Below the pieces are notes generated by a model, which was not told the DNA's origin, did not search any database, and saw nothing but the letters and a program-made list of their open reading frames with translations. Shown here piece by piece: positions 1 to 6,300 of a stretch of 9,075 nt of DNA. The DNA is from an uncultured Bacteroidota bacterium. Its GTDB lineage: Bacteria > Bacteroidota > Bacteroidia > UKL13-3. The stretch covers positions 1 to 9,075 of the forward strand of contig CAISTO010000160.1 of assembly GCA_903888395.1 (NCBI GenBank), read 5' to 3'. Every line of letters begins with the position of its first letter. The stretch's first letter is position 1. Position numbers and translations under genes: made by a program.

Positions 1-16
1 AAACACAAATTATTCT

Positions 17-625
17 TTATTTTAATGTTGAAAACCAGTAGATAAACAATTTAGTTAATATAAAAATTACAAATAAAATTATACCCCCCCACCATAAAGC
101 CTTTTCAAATTCTTTTTTTGCTTCAATTTCAATATGTTTTTCCCGTTCCTTTCTTTTTTTGTTTTCCGCTGCAATTAATTTTTTCTCATCTATTTTTCTC
201 CTTTCTTCAATTTCTTTTGCTGTTTTTAATAATTCAATTGTTATTGGATTTACAACAGAAACATAAATTTCATAATATTCTACATACAAATACCCCTTCT
301 TGATATTTATATTAATCTTTTCTAATGTACAAATAATTTGAATTTCGTCATTCAAATTAAACTTAGTAAAATCAATATTATTTCCCTCAATAGGGTGAAG
401 TAATGAAACTATAACTTCAGAATCTTTATTAAAAATTTTACCAAAATTATCAAAAAGTTCTAGTTTTATATTTCCATTTTTTTCATCTAATGACGTAACA
501 TATCCTTTATAATAAAATTCTTGAATTGGAATTGATTGTTCTAATTTTTTTATTTGAAGATTTGTGGTTAAATTTTCTTCGCCTTTTTCATTGATTTTGT
601 TTAAAATATCTTCTTTAGTTAGCAT
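17..625 (-). CDS. OB-fold-like protein with coiled coil and C-terminal membrane anchor
   Basis: The protein has 202 residues and no named family that I recognise. Residues ~36-128 alternate short beta strands (GYVTSLDEKNGNIKLELFD, 41-59; DEIQIICTLEKINI, 93-106; GYLYVEYYEIYVSVV, 111-125) in a pattern suggesting an OB-fold. Residues ~133-176 are almost entirely charged and helical (EIEERRKIDEKKLIAAENKK and on), a likely coiled coil or long helix. Residues ~178-198 (WWGGIILFVIFILTKLFIYWF) are a clear transmembrane helix near the C-terminus, so the domain probably faces the cytoplasm as a tail-anchored protein; there is no signal peptide. The codons for WWGG contain a run of seven G. The start follows an A/T-only leader without a Shine-Dalgarno sequence. 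It is separated by 133 bp from the HEPN/DUF4268 gene, so its link to the neighbouring systems is uncertain; it may be an unrelated accessory gene. Confidence 0.75.
   Translation of the reverse strand: MLTKEDILNKINEKGEENLTTNLQIKKLEQSIPIQEFYYKGYVTSLDEKNGNIKLELFDNFGKIFNKDSEVIVSLLHPIEGNNIDFTKFNLNDEIQIICTLEKININIKKGYLYVEYYEIYVSVVNPITIELLKTAKEIEERRKIDEKKLIAAENKKRKEREKHIEIEAKKEFEKALWWGGIILFVIFILTKLFIYWFSTLK
84..90 (-). repeat. G7 homopolymer (C7 on plus strand) at the start of the membrane helix
   Basis: Seven consecutive G on the coding strand lie within codons 179-181 (W-G-G). Reading the alternatives by hand: losing one G gives W-W-G-V then TAA, and gaining one G gives about ten out-of-frame residues after W-W-G-G then TAA. 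Either change removes the membrane anchor. Runs of this type are known slippage sites in phase-variable genes. Confidence 0.6.
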
Positions 626-758
626 ATTTTTAGTTTTATATAATTGTTGATTTTAAATAATTACTTTAAGTAATTGTGTTCTTAATGCAATGACTTTTTT
701 TTTCTTTCAAATACGAAACACTACACACCATTACGCAAAACCGTTGTTAGTGTATGTT
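626..758. other. Intergenic gap upstream of the OB-fold/membrane gene
   Basis: This gap holds most of the bulged hairpin (715-760), a nine-base T run (695-703, an A-tract on the gene strand) and a 17-bp palindrome (659-675) before the start codon at 623-625. The order A-tract, palindrome, gene start is what a regulated promoter region could look like, but I find no clear TAnnTTTG element and name no -7/-33 boxes. Confidence 0.35.
659..675. promoter_or_regulatory. Perfect 8+1+8 palindrome, possible operator
   Basis: AATTACTT and AAGTAATT form an exact inverted repeat around a single central T, 34 nt upstream of the start codon at 623-625. The symmetry and position would suit a dimeric repressor site. 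In such A/T-rich DNA a palindrome of this size is not strong evidence by itself, so the call is tentative. Confidence 0.25.
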
Positions 759-760
759 TC
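715..760 (-). repeat. Bulged inverted repeat overlapping the stop codon of the HEPN/DUF4268 gene
   Basis: GAAACA-c-TACAC (715-726) is complementary to GTGTATGTTTC (750-760), an 11-bp stem with one bulged base (721), enclosing a 23-nt loop that holds CGCAAAAC and a possible inner ACG/CGT pairing. The TGA stop (759-761) sits in the stem. No T-run follows on either strand (A-tracts lie on the minus strand beyond it), so it is not a standard rho-independent terminator. It shares CACTAA, GTTTTGCGTnnnGG and GTGTTnCG with the site at 2521-2566, in inverted orientation. Confidence 0.5.
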
Positions 761-2012
761 AAAAAATGGAAAAGTATTTTCCAAATACTAAAGTAAATCT
801 ATTAAGATAATCTTTCAACCAACTATATTGGATTTCACATTCTTCTTTCTCAAGAAAATCTCCTTCAATCTGATGAATTATTCTACTCCCCAATCTACCA
901 TCCAAGCGGTCCCATTTTATATTTTCATCAATATTTATTAATGATGCTGCGAGCTCGTTTTTATATAAAAAATCAAAGATAGCCTTAGATTCATCATTAT
1001 AGATAAACATCTCGACAGATATTAACTTCCTATTATTGTTAACTACAACATTTATCTCAATTTTACTTTGATGATTATTTACTGTTATCAATCCATTGAT
1101 TAACGTCATCCAATGGTTTTTGGTAGGGATGATACCAATAGTGTTAAATTCGTTTTCATTTAAATAAAGTATAAAAGAATGCCAGTAGTCTCGTCTGTCA
1201 GCCTGCATTTTAGATACAATCAATTGATTATCTAATCCTTCTCTAAGTAAATATTTATTAATATTCAAATTTGTATTTGAATTTTCATTAATAACATTTA
1301 ATAGTTCTGTATAATAAATATTAAGAAGTTCAATCTGGGCATAAGTCACTAATTTATTGTGAGCTATTTGATTTCGTATAACACGAATGTCTTCAAAGGC
1401 AAAGCGTAGGGTTTCGCGTACATTTTTAGAAATCTTAAGAGACCACTTATTAAAAAAATATTCATATTTTAAAAATAGGTTTTGTGCTAAAAAAATACTC
1501 GAGAGCTCACTAAAGCTAGTACCACTTAATAAACCTGATTCATCCGCATTTTTTATCCATGATTTTATCACATCATCATTAAATATTTCCGCAAGTTTCA
1601 CAAATAGTAATTCATTTTCGCCAATTTGATCATAAACTATATCTCTAACAATCAACTCAAGAACCCTAACATGTTTTACTGAATCTTGTTCTTTTTTACT
1701 ATCTTTAACTAATTCCTTACTTTTCGTTATCTTTTTAATTTTTATAATATATTCCAATGATACAATTAATCTCAAGGCATTTGTTTCATCTAATATTTTA
1801 TCGTTTTTCTTACCAAAATAGTTTTTCAACCTAAACTCCAATTCATCTAATGCTGTTGTTGTAATTTCTAATTTTTGAGCTACACCTTTTGATGAGTATT
1901 TGTTTTTTGATGTTTTTAAAAACATTACTTTATCAATATTTTTGCTGCCAGGTTCTACCTCAGACAAAACAAGCTCTAGTAAGTAATCAATATAGTTATC
2001 TAAATTATTCAT
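759..2012 (-). CDS. HEPN-like and DUF4268-like domain protein
   Basis: The protein has 417 residues. Residues ~115-240 are helical and contain VIRNQIAHNK (211-220), whose R213-x4-H218 matches the HEPN R-x4-6-H signature. Residues ~270-415 follow the pattern I associate with DUF4268: RRDYWHSFILYLNE (273-286), KNHWMTL (298-304), a beta sheet rich in alternating hydrophobics, KAIFDFLYKN (343-352), NIKWDRLDGR (364-373) and a final helix. DUF4268 domains are common at the C-termini of restriction-related and defence proteins. The N-terminal ~100 residues include an HTH-like stretch (SSKGVAQKLEITTTALDELE, 40-59) followed by a lysine-rich segment (91-114). It lies 20 nt after the small nuclease-like gene in one probable transcript. 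Its stop codon lies inside a hairpin-forming repeat. It could be an RNase-type effector with the nuclease as partner, or a defence regulator; the sequence does not decide. Confidence 0.8.
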   Translation of the reverse strand: MNNLDNYIDYLLELVLSEVEPGSKNIDKVMFLKTSKNKYSSKGVAQKLEITTTALDELEFRLKNYFGKKNDKILDETNALRLIVSLEYIIKIKKITKSKELVKDSKKEQDSVKHVRVLELIVRDIVYDQIGENELLFVKLAEIFNDDVIKSWIKNADESGLLSGTSFSELSSIFLAQNLFLKYEYFFNKWSLKISKNVRETLRFAFEDIRVIRNQIAHNKLVTYAQIELLNIYYTELLNVINENSNTNLNINKYLLREGLDNQLIVSKMQADRRDYWHSFILYLNENEFNTIGIIPTKNHWMTLINGLITVNNHQSKIEINVVVNNNRKLISVEMFIYNDESKAIFDFLYKNELAASLINIDENIKWDRLDGRLGSRIIHQIEGDFLEKEECEIQYSWLKDYLNRFTLVFGKYFSIF

Positions 2013-2032
2013 TTTAAAGCATAAATTATTTA

Positions 2033-2506
2033 TTAATAAAACAATGATATGACTTCCTGCTTGGGAAGATTTTTAATATTTTCTTTGAATTCCTTTAAAT
2101 GATTCCAATAAATTTTATCTCCATCTTTTTCCGTTTTGATTAATGGGAGAGCATCTTTCCAATCTACTTTTAAAAACTCCTTCAATTTATAGTCATCAGT
2201 AAAGACTATAATTATTAACTCATCAACTTCTGCGTTCGTATCTAATTTAATATAGCTCCATCTAGCATTAGTTTTATCAGCCTTGGCATGTGTTTTTACT
2301 TGTATTTTTTTATTTTCAACCAATACATCCCACCATTTTTGGATACCACTTTCTGCCCTTTTTCCTTCATAAATTTGTTCAACTAACCATTCCCCTAATT
2401 GAGATGTAAAATCTTTTGAGTTGGGAGCTATATTGAGTTGACGCATTTTTTGCATTGCTGATAAATAATCAAGTATTGCATTTTTTATTTCGGTTAAGTT
2501 TTCCAT
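2033..2506 (-). CDS. Small PD-(D/E)xK-like nuclease-fold protein (restriction-endonuclease-like)
   Basis: The protein has 157 residues. After an N-terminal helical stretch, the segment LGEWLVEQIYEG (37-48), then WWDVLVENKKIQVKTH (58-73), fits the layout of the PD-(D/E)xK nuclease core: a glutamate on the first helix (E39), an aspartate after a turn (D60), then a Q-x-K half motif (Q69, K71) in which Q replaces the usual D/E. Small restriction-like domains such as the DUF6998 type look similar to me, but this is recall. The rest (VDELIIIVFTDDYKLKEFLKVDW) fits the later beta strands of the fold. The acidic set is minimal, so the protein may be a weak or non-catalytic member. It starts after an A/T-only leader and is followed 20 nt later by the HEPN-DUF4268 gene, so the two are probably co-transcribed. 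A DNA-targeting role is inferred. Confidence 0.75.
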   Translation of the reverse strand: MENLTEIKNAILDYLSAMQKMRQLNIAPNSKDFTSQLGEWLVEQIYEGKRAESGIQKWWDVLVENKKIQVKTHAKADKTNARWSYIKLDTNAEVDELIIIVFTDDYKLKEFLKVDWKDALPLIKTEKDGDKIYWNHLKEFKENIKNLPKQEVISLFY

Positions 2507-2662
2507 ATTTATTTATTAATTGCCACTAAAGTTTTGCGTTTAGGCGATGTTGACTTGTGTTACGCCCTGTTTATTTTTATGGGTGCTGTTTTCAACATTT
2601 TATTTTTTTTATTATTCTATTGAATTAGCAATAAGCCTACTCAATCAAAAATTATTTTTAGA
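2507..2662. other. Intergenic gap between two putative transcription units
   Basis: This is the only sizeable break between the STAND operon and the nuclease pair. It holds the GTTTTGCGT-type motif at 2521-2566 and a low-complexity A/T palindrome at 2647-2659. I see no convincing Bacteroidota promoter (TTTG plus TAnnTTTG) and no hairpin followed by a T-run on the minus strand. A plus-strand reading frame here is hydrophobic only because of base composition. Confidence 0.5.
2521..2566 (+). repeat. GTTTTGCGT motif with imperfect hairpins (right flank of the nuclease/HEPN pair)
   Basis: GCC-ac-TAAA (2522-2530) pairs with TTTAGGC (2539-2545) around the loop GTTTTGCG, leaving a 2-nt bulge. GGCG (2543-2546) can alternatively pair with CGCC (2563-2566). 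Read on the plus strand, CACTAA, then GTTTTGCGTnnnGG, then GTGTTnCG match, in the same order, a motif at 760-711 read on the minus strand. It is noticeably more G+C-rich than its surroundings. Function is unknown; candidates are a recombination site, a dispersed palindromic element or a regulatory structure upstream of the nuclease gene. Confidence 0.4.
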
Positions 2663-3307
2663 TTATTTTATATCTTTTAAATATTTATGTAACGGATTAC
2701 TTTTTTCGAAATTATTCATAAAGTTTTCCAAGTAATATCTGGATTTTAATCTAGAAATTTTTCTATTATCAAATTTTACATTTGATTTATTGGTTAGATT
2801 TATTGGTATTTTGAAAATATCAATTTTATCATATTTTAAATTGAAAATAAATCCTGGCTTTTGATCATTGGTTACAATTTCATTTGAATTCCAAGCACCC
2901 TTATAATGATGGTTTGAAAAATTGCGGTTATCAAGAAAAGGTGCAGCACGAAATTGCGATTCGACTTTTTTAAGCCATTTTATATTTTGTAACTCTATTC
3001 TTAAAGGTCCGATTTCATCATTTTTAAGTTGCCTTACATTATACATATTTCCATAATGATAATAATCTCCATCAGCATCCCTATAAACTAACAAAATTAG
3101 CTCTGCAACCTGCGGAAAATTTGAATGTCTATAGCACTCCAAATAGCCTAAATTAAGTGCTTTTATTTGTTCATCATTGTTCCATTCTTCATAACCATAA
3201 CGGTATGAATTTTTGCCATTTTTAACTTCTACAGCATTTTTGATTGTGGAGTTAGACGGTGACACCCAATTGTTGGTGTTTAAGATAATCCTTGCTATTG
3301 TTTGCAT
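2663..3307 (-). CDS. Hypothetical protein, possible PUA-like/modified-base reader domain
   Basis: The protein has 214 residues and no confident family assignment. The N-terminus (ARIILNTNNWVSPS, residues 5-18) followed by YGYEEWNNDEQ (37-47) and LGYLECYR (53-60) reminds me of an N-terminal domain found before HNH nucleases in some restriction-type proteins, which I would place near the PUA/EVE-like modified-DNA readers. This is recall only and weak. W14 and W42, with many tyrosines, could form an aromatic pocket. The C-terminal ~100 residues (FRAAPFLDNRNF and later) are basic and aromatic with no nuclease motif that I can find; no HNH or PD-(D/E)xK signature is present. The start lies 10 nt after the stop of the STAND gene, so it is the last gene of that tight operon and is probably an accessory, specificity or self-recognition factor (inference). 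Confidence 0.8.
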   Translation of the reverse strand: MQTIARIILNTNNWVSPSNSTIKNAVEVKNGKNSYRYGYEEWNNDEQIKALNLGYLECYRHSNFPQVAELILLVYRDADGDYYHYGNMYNVRQLKNDEIGPLRIELQNIKWLKKVESQFRAAPFLDNRNFSNHHYKGAWNSNEIVTNDQKPGFIFNLKYDKIDIFKIPINLTNKSNVKFDNRKISRLKSRYYLENFMNNFEKSNPLHKYLKDIK

Positions 3308-3317
3308 ATATGTAGTT

Positions 3318-6300
3318 TTATAATTTATTTATTTTATCTAAAAACTTCTCCTCAGTCATTTTTCCTTGCTTCACTTTTTCTGCCCAACTTAATATATCTT
3401 CTCTATCATTTTCATCTTTAATTTCATTAATCCATTCTTGAATGTTATGGCTTGCCCTTTCAAATTCTTTTTCAAATTTTGCGGCTATGTCTATTGCCCA
3501 TTGAATATTAAGTGTTTTGTTGAGCCGATCTTCCTCTTTTGTAGAAACCTTTTCCATAAATAATTTCATTATGCTGTATTTCTGCAAAAGTATCTCAATT
3601 GACTGGTTGTCATTTGATAGTAAAGGAATCAAAACCCTCAAGCATTCATCTGTTGCATCAATGATACTGATATGTTCAGCAATACCTTTCAAGAAAAACA
3701 TTTTAGCCTCTCTTGATTGAAATTGAGAAAACTGTTTAAATGCTGTATTCCATCCTAGATTTTCAATTGTATTTTTTGCTAAATCCATCCAGCATAAATA
3801 TCTAACTGACATTTCTGGAATTTCATTTCCAATCTGTTCTGCAAAAATAAAGTTTCCTTGAATTGCGAGTTCTATAGCGATACCAGATATAGGCCAATTA
3901 TTAGAATCTTCTATACTTTTTAATCGCGCAATAAATAAAGATTCCTGAATTAACAATGACGATAATTCTAATTGTCCCAACCCAGCAAGTTTTATCGAAA
4001 TATGTTTTAATGAATTAAACTTATCATTTTCTCGACTAATTCCACGGGCTATATTGATTGACTCTTCTATCAATATTCCCGATTTTTCTTTTTTATCTTG
4101 TTTAGCAAGAACTACAGCAATATCTATTATTGCCTTACTCTTTTCAAATTCTTCACTTATTCCTCTAGCAATGTTAAGTGACTCCTCGATCAGCACTGCT
4201 GATTTCTCTATTTGGCCTTTTTTTGAACATACAAAAGCAATATCTTTTAGAGCTTCACTCTTATGATTTTCATTCCTTATTCCACGGGCAATTACAAGTG
4301 ATTCCTCTATCTCTTCCTGTTCAGAAAGTGCAATTGTAATAAACTTTAAAGCCCGACTCTTATAATGTTCAAGACTTATTTCACGAGCTATGTTAATTGA
4401 TTCGTCTAACTGACCTTGTTTAGCAAGCGCTATAGCAATGTCCATTAATGACCGGCTATTTTGAAATCCATTTATTCCTCGAGCAATGGTAAGTGTTTCC
4501 TGAATTAACGATGTCGATTCCTGCAATTGACCTTGTTTAGCAAGAATTATAGCAATATCTTTTAATGAACCAATCTTTTCGTATTCATCATAAATTTCAC
4601 GAGATTTGTTAATTAATTCTTTTAACAACAATTTCGATTCCAACAATTTACGTTTTTCAAAAAGTGCCAAAGCTAAAATTTTCAAGTCCCCACTCTTATC
4701 CGATATATCATATATTCCTCGTTCTTTGATTAGAGATACTTTCATTGTCTTTACCAATTCCTCAAATTGACTATTTTTAGCAAGTCCAACTGCAATATCT
4801 TTTAATAACCAACTCTTTCTTCGTCTATCAGTAATTTTTCGAGCCAAAATAAGTGATTCCTGAATTAAGGATGTCGACTCCTGCTGTTGACCGTTTTTAG
4901 ATAGCTCTAAAGCAATCCCATTTAAAGCACCAATTTTATATCCAAATTCTTCTTCAATTTTACTATGAGCTATAATAAGAGACTTCTCAAACTGCTGCTG
5001 TTTAGCCATTTCTATAGTAATTTCCATTATCATCTGATTCTTTTGAAATCCATTACTAATTCCATAAGCAATTATTAGTGATTCACTTATCAACGATTCC
5101 GATTTTTCAGTTTGACCTTGTTTTAAGAGAACTAATGCAATTTCCATCAAGGCTCGACACTTTTGTGAGTCACTACTTAATCCGCGAGCATTATTGAGCG
5201 ATTCCTCAATCAATACCTCTGATTTCTCTATTTGACCTTGTTTTGAGAGCGAAACAGCAATTTCCTTCAATACTTCACTCTTTATAAATCCATCAGTTAT
5301 TCCGCTAGCAAATTTAAGTGAATCATTCAAAAGCCCCTGCTTAGCTAATGCGAGAGCAATTTCCTTTAACGCTTCACTCTTATAATTTTCATTAACTATA
5401 CTGCTAGCAATAGTTATTGATTCGTCTAATTGACCCTGTTTAGCTAAAATTACAGCAATATGCTTTAAGCCCCTACTCTTAAAATTTTCACGATTTATTC
5501 CGTGTGCAATGTTGAGTGCTTCCTCGATCAATGCTGAAAATTTTTGTATTTCGCCTTTTTTCGCATATACTTCAGCAATATCTATTAAAGCCTCAATCTT
5601 ATCATCTTCATGCTTTATACAGCGTGCAATAGTGATTGATTCTAATAATAACGTTACAGATTCTTGCAATTGTCCTTGTTTAGCTAGTTCTTCTGCTATG
5701 ACTTTTAATGCTAGACTCTTAGAAAATAAATGATTTATTCTGCCTGAAATGGAAGTCAAAACTTCTATTTGAATATGATGATAAGGCCCTTTTTCTATAA
5801 TCCAATCTATTTCCAAATATTCGGTTCGTTTATAAATAACTAAATAATCCAAACCCAACTGAGCAAATTCGCAGGCCATTTGGAAAATCAAATAACTGGA
5901 GAAAATATCATTCCAATTCAACACTGAATGGTCAACAGGCAGGTTCTCATCAAAATGCTTCAACAACTTCTCAATTGCCTCTTTTCTAAATGGCTTATTC
6001 TTACTCTCTAATAAGGTTAATTCCATAAAGCAAAGCATGTATAAAATAAACTTTTGTTGGAGGTCTTCTCTGTCATTTCCCCCAAAACTTTCAATACGCT
6101 GTAAGGCCAATTCCATTTCATTATTAGCCACCATGTCTATTATTGATTGCACATCGTTCTTTTCTTCATATTGCAAATCAACTAGGCACAATCCAATTTC
6201 AATTACATCCTCTTTCTGGTTTAATTCAGAAGCTGCAAGCAAAGCCGCTCTCAATAATGAATAATTGGCATTGTAATTTCTCAAAACCTGGTTCTGTGTT

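Noticed and set aside
118..303. Plus-strand open frame rich in F and L
   Set aside because: It is the antisense shadow of the charged coiled-coil region of the 202-residue protein; lysine/glutamate codons read backwards as F/L.
715..760. Canonical integron attC site
   Set aside because: The ACTAAC stretch on the minus strand recalls an attC end, but there is no matching GTTRRRY core at the other end, no second site in the same orientation and no integrase in the window.
715..760. Rho-independent terminator for the HEPN/DUF4268 gene
   Set aside because: The stem is not followed by a T-run in the direction of transcription; the sequence beyond is A-rich on the gene strand.
2507..2662. Bacteroidota-type promoter (TTTG with TAnnTTTG) ahead of the nuclease gene
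   Set aside because: A TTTG is followed at a plausible distance only by TAATTCAA, which lacks the TTTG half of the -7 element; the match is too weak to annotate.
2547..2735. Plus-strand hydrophobic open frame of 62 residues across the intergenic gap
   Set aside because: It overlaps the end of the 214-residue gene antisense, its composition (F/L/Y/S) is that expected from A/T-rich noncoding or antisense DNA, and no neighbour reads on the plus strand.
4054..4266. Plus-strand frame within the TPR repeat region
   Set aside because: It is antisense to repeated coding sequence and echoes its periodicity; the similar frame at 5509-5733 is explained in the same way.
3801..5717. CRISPR or noncoding tandem repeat array
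   Set aside because: The 99/120-bp periodicity is in frame, uninterrupted and encodes TPR-like helices; there are no unique spacers.
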